Shown: positions 32,611-42,293, numbered from the stretch's first letter. The stretch is 47,484 nucleotides of DNA from CAYURP01 sp964447175 (GCA_964447175.1 CAYURP010000022.1:1-47484), one strand, 5' to 3'. Notes: generated from the sequence alone by a model not told the origin. Made by a program: numbers and translations.

Positions 32611-32638
32611 AATATAAGAAATCATTATCAAAAGTCAA
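32611..32638 (-). promoter_or_regulatory. Candidate sigma70-type promoter for the dockerin gene
   Basis: On the minus strand TTGACT (32638-32633) and TATATT (32616-32611) are 16 bases apart. Leader about 70 nt. Confidence 0.65.
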
Positions 32639-32707
32639 GCCAAATCTTTAATTAATTTTCGGTAAAAATCATCTTTATATTTACTTTTTAAAAATGTAAA
32701 AAAATAA

Positions 32708-32735
32708 TTGACAGGCAGCAGTTTTTTCGTAAATT
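32708..32735 (+). promoter_or_regulatory. Candidate promoter for the HNH gene and downstream run
   Basis: TTGACA at 32708-32713 and TAAATT at 32730-32735, spacer 16. The -10 box is weak. Transcription would start about 25 bases before the ATG at 32766. Confidence 0.45.
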
Positions 32736-32765
32736 AAATAATACTATCGGATTAAAGGAGATATA

Positions 32766-33272
32766 ATGCTCTCCAGAAACGTTTTGGTATTGAATCAGAA
32801 CTATGAGCCCCTCTCGGTTTGTACGGTAAAAAGGGCAGTGATCTTAATCTATCTGGGAAAAGCGGAGATTATTGAAAAACATGATGGCAACAGGGTTCGC
32901 TCGGTCTCCTGGTCTTTACCTGTGCCCAGTGTGGTGAGATTGGGTTTCTATATCAGGATTCCCCATAAAAGGATACTTTTAACCAGAAAAAACATACTGA
33001 AAAGAGATAGTCACATCTGCCAGTATTGCGGCGAGAATAATTCCCAGATGACTGTGGATCACGTTATTCCCAAAATCTATGGGGGGCAGGACAGCTGGGA
33101 GAATCTGGTCTGCGCCTGTATCCGGTGCAACAATGTCAAGGGTAACCGGACACCGGAACAAGCAGGGATGAAACTATGGAAAAGACCCAAGCGCCCCAAC
33201 CATATCACATTCATTCAACAATTTGTTGGGATTTCAGATCACAGGTGGAAACAATACCTGTTCTTGGAATGA
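32766..33272 (+). CDS. HNH endonuclease family protein
   Basis: A 168-residue protein with an N-terminal domain starting VLVLNQNYEPLSVCTVKRA and a C-terminal HNH domain: zinc knuckle cysteines Cys85-Cys88 (HICQYCG) and Cys118-Cys121 (CIRC), and the catalytic DH at 98-99 with the asparagine in WENLV. This is a widespread chromosomal HNH family whose biological substrate is not established. It has no linked methylase or toxin-antitoxin genes, so restriction is not indicated. A ribosome binding site AAGGAG precedes the ATG. Confidence 0.85.
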   Translation: MLSRNVLVLNQNYEPLSVCTVKRAVILIYLGKAEIIEKHDGNRVRSVSWSLPVPSVVRLGFYIRIPHKRILLTRKNILKRDSHICQYCGENNSQMTVDHVIPKIYGGQDSWENLVCACIRCNNVKGNRTPEQAGMKLWKRPKRPNHITFIQQFVGISDHRWKQYLFLE

Positions 33273-33391
33273 ACACGTTTGAGGTGAGTGAAATTAAATT
33301 TTGTACTGATTGTTGATTTTAAAAACAAAGGAGTCGGAGTAATATAAGGCAGGATAAAAAACCTTGCCGCAGCTTTTATGAAAGGTCAGGT

Positions 33392-34363
33392 ATGGAAAAG
33401 GACATAATGTTAAGCGGTATGCAACCTACGGGAAGACTTCATCTGGGGAATCTGGAGGGGGCTTTGAAAAACTGGGTAAACCTGCAAAACGATTATGAGA
33501 TGTATTTGTGTATAGTGGACTGGCATTCCCTTACCTCGGATTATAATAATACTAAGGACTTAAAGGCTCGGATAATGGATGTGGCTTATGATTATCTGGC
33601 TTCAGGTCTGGATCCCCAGAAGTGTTCAATTTTTATACAATCCCAGATCAAAGAACATGCAGAGCTTCATCTGCTTTTTTCCATGCTGATTCCGGTCCCT
33701 CGTCTGGCACGGGTCCCTTCCTACAAGGAGAAAAGAAAAGAATTAGGACTGGATAGCTATGGTTTTCTGGGCTATCCCCTGCTCCAGGCAGCAGACATTT
33801 TGATCTACAAAGCAAAATATGTTCCCGTGGGTCAGGATCAGTTACCCCATATCGAGTTAACCCGGGAGGTGGCCCGAAAATTCAATTCACTTTACGGAGA
33901 GGTTTTCCCCGAGCCCGATGCTAAACTGACCAAATTCCCCATCATACCCGGAACGGATGGAAGGAAGATGAGCAAGTCCTATAACAATGAAATAACCATA
34001 GCCGAGTCGCCACAGGAGACCAGCCAGAAGATTATGAAGATGTTTACCGATCCCAAAAAAATCTACAAAGGTGATCCAGGTCATCCGGGGGAGTGTCCGG
34101 TTTATCTTCTTCACCAAGTCTATACTCCAGATTATAAAAAACTTTATAAAACCTGTCATTCAGGCGAGCTGGGATGTGTGGAGTGTAAAAAGATTTTAGC
34201 TGAGAATTTAAATAAAGCCCTGGAAGGTATTCGTGCCAAAAGAAAAAAGTTGGAACAGGACCCTAAAGGGGTGGAAAAGATTTTGCAGGAAGGGGCTAAA
34301 AAAGCTCGGGCTAAAGCTCAAAATACCATGGAAGATGTAAGGAAAGCCATGGGGATGATGTGA
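33392..34363 (+). CDS. trpS: Tryptophanyl-tRNA synthetase
   Basis: This class I synthetase charges tRNA-Trp. The 323-residue protein has SGMQPTGRLHLGN with the HIGH-equivalent HLGN at 17-20 and KMSKS at 192-196. The length is typical of bacterial TrpS. The tail contains CHSGELGCVECK, two cysteines pairs that might bind metal, as in some bacterial TrpS proteins. Its stop overlaps the start of scpA by four bases. The combination trpS-scpA-scpB is common in bacteria. Confidence 0.97.
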   Translation: MEKDIMLSGMQPTGRLHLGNLEGALKNWVNLQNDYEMYLCIVDWHSLTSDYNNTKDLKARIMDVAYDYLASGLDPQKCSIFIQSQIKEHAELHLLFSMLIPVPRLARVPSYKEKRKELGLDSYGFLGYPLLQAADILIYKAKYVPVGQDQLPHIELTREVARKFNSLYGEVFPEPDAKLTKFPIIPGTDGRKMSKSYNNEITIAESPQETSQKIMKMFTDPKKIYKGDPGHPGECPVYLLHQVYTPDYKKLYKTCHSGELGCVECKKILAENLNKALEGIRAKRKKLEQDPKGVEKILQEGAKKARAKAQNTMEDVRKAMGMM

Positions 34364-35109
34364 AAATGATAGAAGCTTTTGACTTCAAAACCGATGAGAG
34401 GTTATCGCCCTATCCGGTGAAACTTGACGTTTTTGAGGGACCACTGGACTTGCTTTTGTTTCTGATAAAGAAAAACGAGATAGACATATATGATATCCCC
34501 ATATCTTTAATCACTCAGCAATACCTGGAATATCTGGAGATGATGAAAATTATGGATCTGGATGTGGCCGGCGAATTTGTCCTGATGGCAGCTACCCTGA
34601 TCCGAATTAAAGCCCAGATGCTCCTTCCCAAAACGGATGAGGAGGAAGAAGAGGAGGATCCCAGAGCTCAGCTGGTTTTAGCGCTTTTGGAATACAAAAA
34701 ATACAAAGAGCTTTCAGGTATGCTCAAGGAAAAAGAATCTGAGGAATCCAAATTTTTCCCCCGAATTGACTTCTCCTATTTGGAAACAGAAAATAAAAAA
34801 AAGGATGAAATCGAGGTGGGTTTAGGCGATCTTTTGGCTGCTTTTAAAAGAGTATGCCAATCAGCTCCCAAAGAAACCTTTCATCAAGTGAAAATTGAAG
34901 ATGTCAGCCTTGATCAGAGAATCGATCACATACTGAATTACCTAAAACACAGAGGAAAGGTTAAATTCGCCGAACTTTTTCTGGATAATCCCATAAGATT
35001 GGTTATGGTGGTGACCTTTATTGCCATCCTGGAATTAATCAGATTAAGAAAGATAAAGATAGTCCAGAAAAAAAGTTTCTCACAAATCTGGGTTCACAGG
35101 AATTCATAG
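34360..35109 (+). CDS. scpA: Segregation and condensation protein A
   Basis: The kleisin subunit of the bacterial Smc-ScpAB condensin. The 249 residues start PVKLDVFEGPLDLLLFLIKK, the family signature, followed by LDVAGEFVLMAATLIRIKAQMLLP and an acidic linker. The C-terminal winged helix is at about 180-245. The GTG at 34360 is the first start, but an ATG at 34366 is also possible. The smc gene is not in the window. scpB follows after 139 bases. Confidence 0.95.
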   Translation: MKMIEAFDFKTDERLSPYPVKLDVFEGPLDLLLFLIKKNEIDIYDIPISLITQQYLEYLEMMKIMDLDVAGEFVLMAATLIRIKAQMLLPKTDEEEEEEDPRAQLVLALLEYKKYKELSGMLKEKESEESKFFPRIDFSYLETENKKKDEIEVGLGDLLAAFKRVCQSAPKETFHQVKIEDVSLDQRIDHILNYLKHRGKVKFAELFLDNPIRLVMVVTFIAILELIRLRKIKIVQKKSFSQIWVHRNS

Positions 35110-35248
35110 AGGAGGTGTCCATCATCGAAAACCTTATGACCGTTTCACTCTTAAAGGGTTCTAATTTAAAAGTGAAAAAAACATTGAACCCAAAATCGGG
35201 TTTAAGCCAAAACCAGAAGAGGTACTTAAAAAAACGGAGGGGGAAAGA

Positions 35249-35887
35249 TTGAACGATAATAATAACTACAAATCGATCGTGGAGGCTATGCTTTTCGCCT
35301 CGGATTCGCCTTTAAGTTTGAATAAGATCGGCTCGGTTTTAAAGGACTTAAAACCTAAGGAAATCAAAGACATAATTGACGAATTGAATCAGGTATACAG
35401 GGAAAAAGATCATTGCTTCGCCATCAGAGAAATCGCTTCTGGTTACCAGATGTATACTTTGCCGGAATACGCTTTCTGGGTAAATCAGGTTCTGGATCAC
35501 AACAGAAAACAGAAACTCTCCCAGGCTGCCCTGGAGACTTTGGCTATCGTGGTTTATAGACAGCCTTTGATCAGATCGGAGATAGAGCATATCCGGGGAG
35601 TCAATTGCGAAGGTGTCTTGCACACTCTTCTGGAAAGGAATTTGATAACTGTGGTGGGCCGGGAGAAAAAGGCTGGGAGACCGCTTCTTTATGGTACCAC
35701 AAGAGATTTTTTACTTCATTTCGGTTTGAGAAGTCTGGATGATCTGCCTAAGATAGGTGAGTTGAAAACTGTTTCCAAGGAGGGAAGGGGTGAGGTTTTG
35801 GAAATAAATGAAAGAGAGGAGGATAGGATTGAAGATCAGAGGAGTGAGTCGCTTCTGGTGGACGAAGCTCCCCTGAGCCGTGATTAA
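35249..35887 (+). CDS. scpB: Segregation and condensation protein B
   Basis: The dimeric winged-helix partner of ScpA. The 212 residues show the family patterns IVEAMLFASDSPLSLNKI near the start, YQMYTLPEYAFWV, AALETLAIVVYRQPLIRSEIE and GRPLLYGTTRDFLLHFGL. The start codon is TTG at 35249, with GGAGGGGG just upstream. It is followed by the pseudouridine synthase gene with no gap. Confidence 0.94.
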   Translation: MNDNNNYKSIVEAMLFASDSPLSLNKIGSVLKDLKPKEIKDIIDELNQVYREKDHCFAIREIASGYQMYTLPEYAFWVNQVLDHNRKQKLSQAALETLAIVVYRQPLIRSEIEHIRGVNCEGVLHTLLERNLITVVGREKKAGRPLLYGTTRDFLLHFGLRSLDDLPKIGELKTVSKEGRGEVLEINEREEDRIEDQRSESLLVDEAPLSRD

Positions 35888-36625
35888 GTGAGATTGAATA
35901 GATTTTTATCTCTGGCTGGAGTTGCCTCCAGAAGAAAAGCAGATCTTTTAATAAAAGCGGGAAGGGTAGAGGTAAACGGTGAGAAGATCAAAAACGTGGG
36001 AACCTTAATTGACGAGAACAAAGACCAGGTCAAAATTAATGGTATCAGTATAGAATTAAAAAAAGATTTCGTTTATCTTCTTCTGAATAAACCTAAAGGA
36101 TTTTTGACCACCACCAGGGATGATTTTAAACGTCCGCTGATTCTTGATTTGATCTCCGGGATCAAAGAGAGAATATTTCCTGTGGGAAGGTTAGATTGTG
36201 ATAGCGAGGGGGTTTTGCTTTTAACCAACGATGGGGATTTGGCCTACAGGTTGACCCATCCCCGATTTCAAGTTCCTAAAGTTTATAAAGTTGAGGTTTT
36301 AGGGAAGGTACTAAAAAAGAAAATAGAAGATTTGAAGCAAGGGATCAGGTTGGAAAATGGAAGTTCAGCCAGGGGAGAAGCCACAATCGTAAATAAAACC
36401 AATGAAATAACCACTTTGAAGTTGAAACTGAATGAAGGTAAAAAAAGAGAGGTAAAAAGGATTTTCAAAGCTCTGGGTTGTAAAGTAAAATATCTGGAGA
36501 GATTGAGTTTTGCGGGAATCACTGCTGAAGGTTTGGATAGAGGTGAATGGAGAAATCTTTTCCCGAAGGAGGTTTTAACTCTGAAAAAGATGACCAGCTT
36601 GAAGGAAGGTGGTTCTAAAGGATGA
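35888..36625 (+). CDS. 23S/16S rRNA pseudouridine synthase (RsuA/RluB/RluE family)
   Basis: A 245-residue enzyme that isomerises a uridine in rRNA. It has an N-terminal S4 RNA-binding domain (MRLNRFLSLAGVASRRKAD, GRVEVNGE) and the RsuA-family catalytic motif PVGRLDCDSEGVLLLTNDGDL with catalytic Asp103. The start codon is GTG at 35888, immediately after the scpB stop. It overlaps cmk by four bases. RluB and RsuA cannot be told apart reliably by eye; RluB is the usual neighbour of scpB. Confidence 0.9.
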   Translation: MRLNRFLSLAGVASRRKADLLIKAGRVEVNGEKIKNVGTLIDENKDQVKINGISIELKKDFVYLLLNKPKGFLTTTRDDFKRPLILDLISGIKERIFPVGRLDCDSEGVLLLTNDGDLAYRLTHPRFQVPKVYKVEVLGKVLKKKIEDLKQGIRLENGSSARGEATIVNKTNEITTLKLKLNEGKKREVKRIFKALGCKVKYLERLSFAGITAEGLDRGEWRNLFPKEVLTLKKMTSLKEGGSKG

Positions 36626-37293
36626 GAGCGAAAGTTATCGCCATAGATGGTCCGGCTGGATCAGGCAAAAGCACCACAGCCAAATTGGTGGCAAAAAGAC
36701 TGGGCTTTTTATATCTTGATACGGGCGCTATGTACAGAGCCCTTACTCTGAAGGTTCTGGATGAGGGAATTGATCCCAGATCCGAGGATGAAGTGAGTAA
36801 AGTTGCTGAAACATCCAAAATCGAGATTAAACCTGGGGATGGTGCAAACAGGATTTTTGTAGATGGCACAGATGTGACCGAGAAAATCAGAGATTCCAGG
36901 ATCGATGAGAACGTTTCCTTTGTCTCAAAATACATAAAAGTAAGGGAAATCCTGGTGAATCTCCAGAGAAAATTGGGAGAAAATCAGAATATAGTGGCTG
37001 AGGGAAGGGATACCACTACAGTGGTTTTCCCTCACGCTTTCGTCAAGATATATCTGGATTGTGATTTGAAAGAGAGATCCAAACGCAAAGCTTTGGAATT
37101 TCAAGGAAAAGGCGTGACCACTTCCATGGATGAACAGGAGGAAAAGCTATCTCTAAGAGATAGGATCGATTCAAAAAGAAAACTAAGTCCATTGAAAAAA
37201 GACAAAGAAGCCTTTGTCATCGATACCACTCATCTGACCATCGAACAACAGGCGGATAAAGTGGTGCAAATTTATAATGAAAGTATCTCGTAG
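36622..37293 (+). CDS. cmk: Cytidylate kinase
   Basis: Cmk phosphorylates CMP and dCMP. The 223 residues begin with the P-loop GPAGSGKST at 10-18 and contain LGFLYLDTGAMYRALTL, ISEF-like FVSKYIKVREILV, and AEGRDTTTVVFPHA, all family motifs. The common bacterial GRDIGTVVFPDA motif is here GRDTTTVVFPHA. It overlaps plsC by 17 bases and belongs to the cmk-plsC-ispH-rpsA run typical of many bacteria. Confidence 0.95.
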   Translation: MRAKVIAIDGPAGSGKSTTAKLVAKRLGFLYLDTGAMYRALTLKVLDEGIDPRSEDEVSKVAETSKIEIKPGDGANRIFVDGTDVTEKIRDSRIDENVSFVSKYIKVREILVNLQRKLGENQNIVAEGRDTTTVVFPHAFVKIYLDCDLKERSKRKALEFQGKGVTTSMDEQEEKLSLRDRIDSKRKLSPLKKDKEAFVIDTTHLTIEQQADKVVQIYNESIS

Positions 37294-37909
37294 AATGAAA
37301 TCGTACTACTATTTATGTTATAAAGCAGGATATTTCCTGTTGAAGGTTTTTTTTAGGTTCAAGAAAACCGGAGAGGAATTCGTTCCCAGAAATGGAGGAG
37401 TAATCATAGCTTCCAATCATACAGCTTATATCGATCCGCCACTTTTAGGTATAGCTTTGCCCCGGGAGGTGTATTTTCTGGCGAAAAAAGAGCTTTTCAG
37501 AAATAGATTTTTTGGATGGCTTATTGCCAAGTTCAATGCCTTCCCTATTTCCCGAGGAGAATACGATAGAAGAGGACTAAAAAGATCTGTGGAACTTTTA
37601 AAAGAGGGAAAAGCCCTGGTGTTGTTTCCAGAGGGAGGCAGGAGCCAAAATGGGGAATTGAAAAAGCCCAGACCCGGGATTGGTAAAATAGCCCTGGAGG
37701 CTGCTGTTCCCATTGTCCCGGCTTATATTTCTAACTCCGGGAATTTAATCCAGTCGATCTTAAAGGGGAAAAGTATTGGTGTCAGTTTTGGCAATCCTGT
37801 TGAACCGGCCTGGTTAAAAAAGGTACCTGGAAACAAAGAGGGGTATAGATTAATCGGTCAGGAGATTATGAGAAGAATCAGGATTTTGAAAGAAGAGTTT
37901 AGGAATTAG
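37277..37909 (+). CDS. plsC: 1-acyl-sn-glycerol-3-phosphate acyltransferase
   Basis: This membrane-associated enzyme makes phosphatidic acid. The 210 residues have the catalytic HX4D motif NHTAYID (His48, Asp53), FPEGGRS at 117-123 and PIVPAYIS. A hydrophobic patch near the N-terminus may dip into the membrane. The start overlaps cmk by 17 bases. ispH begins six bases after the stop. Confidence 0.93.
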   Translation: MKVSRRMKSYYYLCYKAGYFLLKVFFRFKKTGEEFVPRNGGVIIASNHTAYIDPPLLGIALPREVYFLAKKELFRNRFFGWLIAKFNAFPISRGEYDRRGLKRSVELLKEGKALVLFPEGGRSQNGELKKPRPGIGKIALEAAVPIVPAYISNSGNLIQSILKGKSIGVSFGNPVEPAWLKKVPGNKEGYRLIGQEIMRRIRILKEEFRN

Positions 37910-37915
37910 AAGAAG

Positions 37916-38761
37916 ATGAGAGTTACCGTGGTAAAAGGTGCAGGCTTTTGTTTTGGGGTTAAAAGAGCTATTAAGATGGCCTCAGACGCAGCTCAAAATG
38001 GTAAAAACAAAGTTTATACCCTGGGACCTCTGATCCATAATCCACAGGTGGTGGAAGCTCTAAGGGAAAAAGGTGTTGAGGTAGCTAAGAGGTTGAACGA
38101 AATAAAACAAGGAACAGTGATCATCCGTTCACACGGTGTTCACCCACGGGTTATGTCTCAGGCTAAAAAGAGAGGTCTCAAAATCGTTGATGCCACCTGT
38201 CCCTTTGTTAAAACAGCTCAAAAAAAGGCTAAATTACTTCATGATCAAAACTACCAGGTAGTAGTTGTGGGAGAAGCTGATCATCCTGAGGTGAGGGGGA
38301 TAGTGGGATATTCCCGGGATAAAGTTCTGGTTTTGAACCATAGGATGAAAAATTATGATTTCTCCAAATTCAGAAAACTGGGCGTGGTAGCTCAAACCAC
38401 CTTGAATCTCAATTCCTTCAAAAAGGCAGTAGATAAATTGCTGGAGTTATCCAAGGAAATAAAGATACACAATACCATTTGTTCAGCTACATCTACCACC
38501 CAAAGCAAGAGTTTAAAACTGGCCCGGGAAGTGGATCTGATGCTGGTGGTAGGAGGGCGTAATTCAGCTAATACCTCCCGATTAGCCAGGTTGTGCCAGG
38601 AGGCTGGAACCAAAACCTACCATGTGGAAACTGCTGAGGAATTGGATAAAAGATGGTTTCGGTGCGTAAAAAGGGTGGGGATAACTGCTGGAGCCTCCAC
38701 CCCGGAGTGGATAATACGGGAGGTGGCAAAGGAGGTAAGAAAAATCTGCAAAGGAAAATAA
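37916..38761 (+). CDS. ispH: 4-hydroxy-3-methylbut-2-enyl diphosphate reductase
   Basis: The last enzyme of the methylerythritol phosphate isoprenoid pathway, an iron-sulphur reductase making IPP and DMAPP. The 281 residues keep the three cluster cysteines, Cys12 (AGFCFGVKRA), Cys95 (DATCPFV) and Cys189 (NTICSAT), and the histidines of LIHNPQV, SHGVHP and DHPEV. The following gene encodes ribosomal protein S1, a frequent pairing. It shows that isoprenoids come from the MEP route in this organism. Confidence 0.96.
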   Translation: MRVTVVKGAGFCFGVKRAIKMASDAAQNGKNKVYTLGPLIHNPQVVEALREKGVEVAKRLNEIKQGTVIIRSHGVHPRVMSQAKKRGLKIVDATCPFVKTAQKKAKLLHDQNYQVVVVGEADHPEVRGIVGYSRDKVLVLNHRMKNYDFSKFRKLGVVAQTTLNLNSFKKAVDKLLELSKEIKIHNTICSATSTTQSKSLKLAREVDLMLVVGGRNSANTSRLARLCQEAGTKTYHVETAEELDKRWFRCVKRVGITAGASTPEWIIREVAKEVRKICKGK

Positions 38762-38804
38762 CCCCTTTTTAAGGGGAATTCTATGATAAAGGAGGAACAA
38801 TTTA

Positions 38805-40892
38805 ATGCCAGAGGAAAGAAAGAAAAAAACGACTGCTAAAAGAGAAGGAGGTGATAGAAAAAAGAGAACAGCACCAAGAAGAGACAGACCAACTAAAAAA
38901 ACAACTCCCACTACCAAAAAAGAGGAACCTAAAAAAGCAAAGCCGATTATAGGGAGAAAATCAACTACTAAGGTAGCTGAGGAGACTCAGAAGACTGAAC
39001 CTGTAGAGAGAGCAGCAACTGAAAAGAAGGAGGAGAAAAGGGGAATCACCAGAATCAATCTGGCTGAGCTGGAGGATAGAGAATATTCTGAGGATGAGTT
39101 TAAAAATCAGCTGGAGATGTATGAGACAACCATGGGAGAGATGAAAGAGGGGGAGATCATAAAGGGAAAGGTGATGGGTGTGACCAAAGACGATGTGATC
39201 GTGGATGTGGGATTCAAATCTGAAGGTATAATTCCCATCACTGAGTTCCCCTACCCCCTTAACATTAGGGTGGGTGATGAAATCGAGGTTTTTTTAGAGG
39301 AGATTGAGGATCAGGATGGTCAGTTGATTCTGTCCAAACAGAAAGCCGACTTCATGCGAGTCTGGGATAAAATCAAAATTGCCAATGATCAGGGTGTCTT
39401 ATTAGAGGGGAAGATCATCAAAAGGATAAAGGGTGGAATGGTGGTGGACCTTCTGGGTGTGGATGCATTCTTGCCCGGCTCTCAAATTGCCCTGCGTCAA
39501 GTTCCTGATTTTGATGCTCTGGTAGGCAAAGCCATGAAATTCAAAGTGCTTAAACTCAACAAACTCAGAAGAAATATCGTTGTCTCCAGAAGGGTGGTTC
39601 TGGAGGAGGAGAGAGAAAAACAGAAAACCAAGCTCCTGACGGAGATAGAACCGGGACAGGTGAGAGAGGGATTGGTGAAAAACATAACTGATTTTGGCGT
39701 CTTTATCGACCTGGGTGGAGTGGACGGACTTCTGCATATAACTGATATGTCCTGGGGAAGAATATCTCATCCCAGTGAGCTGGTAGCTATCGGAGATAAG
39801 ATAAACGTAAAAATACTGGACTTCGACCAGAATACCGGCAGGGTTTCTCTGGGGCTGAAGCAATTAACGCCTTATCCCTGGGAGGATATTGAGAAGAAAT
39901 ACCCGATTGGTAAAAGAATAAGAGGTAAGGTGGTCTCCATTACGGATTACGGTGCTTTCGTGGAGCTGGAGAGAGGAGTAGAAGGATTAATTCATATATC
40001 CGAGATGTCCTGGACCCGTCATATAAAGCATCCTTCCAAGGTGGTAGCCATTGGTGATATCGTGGATGCAGTGGTTCTCTCTGTGGATAAGGAAAATGAG
40101 AAAATATCGCTGGGAATAAAGCAAATTGAACCCGATCCCTGGGAGAGCATAGAACAAAGATATCCCATAGGATCAAAAGTGGTAGGCAAGGTTAGGAATC
40201 TCACCGCCTTTGGTGTCTTCATCGAACTGGAGGAAGGGATTGATGGATTAATTCATATTTCTGATCTTTCCTGGACTAAAAGAATTCAGCACCCCTCTGA
40301 AATAGTAAGAAAAGGAGAGAGAATTGAGGTTGTGGTTTTGCACATAGACAAGGATAACCGGAGAATATCTTTGGGGCACAAACAACTCAAATCAGATCCC
40401 TGGCCTCAGCTCTCCAGGAACTACAGGGTTGGATCGGAAACCGAAGGAAAAGTAACGAAACTTATGGATAAGGGAGCATTGGTTAAGCTGGAAGAGGATA
40501 TTGAGGGTTTCGTTCCCATTGAACATCTGGGTAAACCGGAGATTACCAAACCGCAGGAGGCCTTTTCTGAAGGTGAGATGCTCCCCCTGAGGGTTATCGA
40601 ATTCGATCGGCCCCAGAGAAAAATTATCCTTTCGGTTACAGCTTATTTTAAAGGAAGGGAGAAAGCTGAACTGGAAGCTTTTCTGGCTAAACATCCTACC
40701 AAGACGATAAAGGTGGAGGAATTGGTTGAGGAAAGACCCAGATTGAAAGGAGATCCAGAGGTGGATGAAAAGGAGGATGTGAAAGAAATCGAAACAGGAA
40801 AAGAGACGGAGATGGAAAAAACGCCACCTGAAGATGATTCAACTTCCCAGGATTCAAACGAAGAACAGGAAGACAAAAGCTCCCAGGAATAA
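38805..40892 (+). CDS. rpsA: 30S ribosomal protein S1
   Basis: A 695-residue S1 with a lysine-rich N-terminal extension (about 1-75, KKTTAKREGG and PKKTTPTTKK-like), then six S1 repeats beginning near EIIKGKVMGV, LLEGKIIKR, VREGLVKNITDFGVF, RIRGKVVSITDYGAF, KVVGKVRNLTAFGVF and ETEGKVTKLMDKGAL, and a glutamate/aspartate-rich tail. It recruits mRNA to the 30S subunit. The extension is longer than in E. coli and may be specific to the lineage. A good ribosome binding site (AAAGGAGG) precedes the start and a strong terminator follows. Confidence 0.95.
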   Translation: MPEERKKKTTAKREGGDRKKRTAPRRDRPTKKTTPTTKKEEPKKAKPIIGRKSTTKVAEETQKTEPVERAATEKKEEKRGITRINLAELEDREYSEDEFKNQLEMYETTMGEMKEGEIIKGKVMGVTKDDVIVDVGFKSEGIIPITEFPYPLNIRVGDEIEVFLEEIEDQDGQLILSKQKADFMRVWDKIKIANDQGVLLEGKIIKRIKGGMVVDLLGVDAFLPGSQIALRQVPDFDALVGKAMKFKVLKLNKLRRNIVVSRRVVLEEEREKQKTKLLTEIEPGQVREGLVKNITDFGVFIDLGGVDGLLHITDMSWGRISHPSELVAIGDKINVKILDFDQNTGRVSLGLKQLTPYPWEDIEKKYPIGKRIRGKVVSITDYGAFVELERGVEGLIHISEMSWTRHIKHPSKVVAIGDIVDAVVLSVDKENEKISLGIKQIEPDPWESIEQRYPIGSKVVGKVRNLTAFGVFIELEEGIDGLIHISDLSWTKRIQHPSEIVRKGERIEVVVLHIDKDNRRISLGHKQLKSDPWPQLSRNYRVGSETEGKVTKLMDKGALVKLEEDIEGFVPIEHLGKPEITKPQEAFSEGEMLPLRVIEFDRPQRKIILSVTAYFKGREKAELEAFLAKHPTKTIKVEELVEERPRLKGDPEVDEKEDVKEIETGKETEMEKTPPEDDSTSQDSNEEQEDKSSQE

Positions 40893-40908
40893 AATAAATC
40901 AGAATCTT

Positions 40909-40939
40909 AAAAGGCGATCAATTTCTGATCGCCTTTTTT
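40909..40939 (+). terminator. Rho-independent terminator after rpsA
   Basis: GGCGATCA at 40913-40920 and TGATCGCC at 40926-40933 form an 8-bp stem with loop ATTTC, extended by A/T pairs, and are followed by six T residues. Confidence 0.92.
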
Positions 40940-40996
40940 GTTTACATATTTCTCTAACGACGTTATATTGATTTTAAGTTCATAAAGAAAAAACAG

Positions 40997-42293
40997 ATGA
41001 AAGAGAAAGCAAAAAAGGTCGCCTTTTTTACTGTGGGATGCAGACTGAATCAGTATGAAACCCAGGCCATGGCTGAATCTTTAGAAAAAAGGGGATTTAA
41101 AAGAGTGGATTTTTCCCAGGCCGCAGATATTTATCTGATTAATACCTGCACTGTGACGGCCCAATCAGACTGCAGCTCCCGCCAGGCCATCTACCGAGCG
41201 CAACGGAGATCACCAGGTGCCAAGGTCCTTTTGATCGGATGTTATGCCCAGCTTCAACCTGAGTTTCTTAAGAGTCTCCCGGGTGTGAACCTGGTCGTAG
41301 GAAATGAACAGAAGAAAGATATTGATCAAATAGTTACTGCTCTTTTGAATGACAAAAAAATTAATATTGAGGAAAGCCACGGGGAGGGATTTGAACTTGA
41401 GGTTTCAGACCATTTTAAACATACNNNNNNNNNNAATTCAGGATGGATGTAATGATAGCTGTTCCTATTGTGTGGTTCCCCAAACAAGGGGAAAGGAGAG
41501 ATCCAGGGAGGTCAAATCAATTCTCTCTGAAATTAAGAATCTCACCAGAAACGGGTTTAAGGAGATAGTCTTAACCGGGGTTCATGCGGGCAAATATAAA
41601 AAAAATGGGACAAACCTGAGCCAGCTTACAAAGGAGATACTTGAAAACACCGAAATAGAGCGGATCAGGTTCAGCTCCATCCAGCCCCAGGAGCTTACTC
41701 CCGAGCTTATCGATTTAATTTCATCGGGAAAAAGGATATGCCGACATCTGCATATACCTCTGCAATCCGGAGATGATCGAATCCTGAAGGCTATGAACAG
41801 AAATTACTCCACGGACTATTATAAGAATCTGATAGAGATGTTAAATAAGGAGGTTCCCCATATCTGCATTGGGGCAGACGTTATCGTGGGATTCCCCGGG
41901 GAAACCGACCAGGAGTTTGAAAATACCTGTGAGTTCATCCAATTCATTCCCTTATCCTACCTTCATGTTTTCAGCTACTCGGATAGAGAAAAGACGGCGT
42001 CATCTGCTTTCCCGGATAAAATAGATCCGAGGATAATCCATAAAAGATCTGAGATTTTGCACGAAATCGGGAGACAAAAGTGGGAAAGCTTTTTGGATTC
42101 TTTTGTGGGTAAAGAATTAGAGGTTCTGGTGGAAAAAAGAAGGGACAAAAATACCCAAAGGCTTGTGGGATTATCGGACAACTATATCCGGGTCATACTG
42201 GAAGGGGATGATGGTCTGGTTAATAAAATTTTAGTTGTCAACTCCTTAGAAAGAGAAGGGAAATTTCTGCTTGGACAGAAAAAATTACAGTGA
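40997..42293 (+). CDS. mtaB: tRNA t6A37 methylthiotransferase MtaB (interrupted by assembly gap)
   Basis: MtaB turns t6A37 of ANN-decoding tRNAs into ms2t6A. The N-terminal part (40997-41424) has the MTTase motif VGCRLNQYETQAM, NTCTVTAQSDCSSRQ and GCYAQLQPE. The second part (41435-42293) begins inside the radical SAM motif IQDGCNDSCSYC and continues with GADVIVGFPGETDQEF and a C-terminal TRAM-like region. Ten N lie between, shifting the reading frame by one, so this is a gap and not a real frameshift. The pattern expected before IQDGC is TRAFLK, which needs about 15 missing bases. It overlaps the prmA start by 23 bases. Confidence 0.9.
41425..41434. other. Assembly gap (10 N) inside mtaB
   Basis: A placeholder of ten unknown bases, probably a scaffold join of estimated length. 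The flanking reading frames agree only if the true number of missing bases is a multiple of three; 15 fits the MtaB family pattern. Confidence 0.95.

Noticed and set aside
32766..33272. Restriction-modification or homing-endonuclease system from the HNH gene
   Set aside because: It is a common stand-alone chromosomal HNH family, with no methylase, intron or insertion signs nearby.
41349..41452. Frameshift or pseudogene in mtaB
   Set aside because: The frame change coincides with the N gap, and both halves are intact and collinear with the family.
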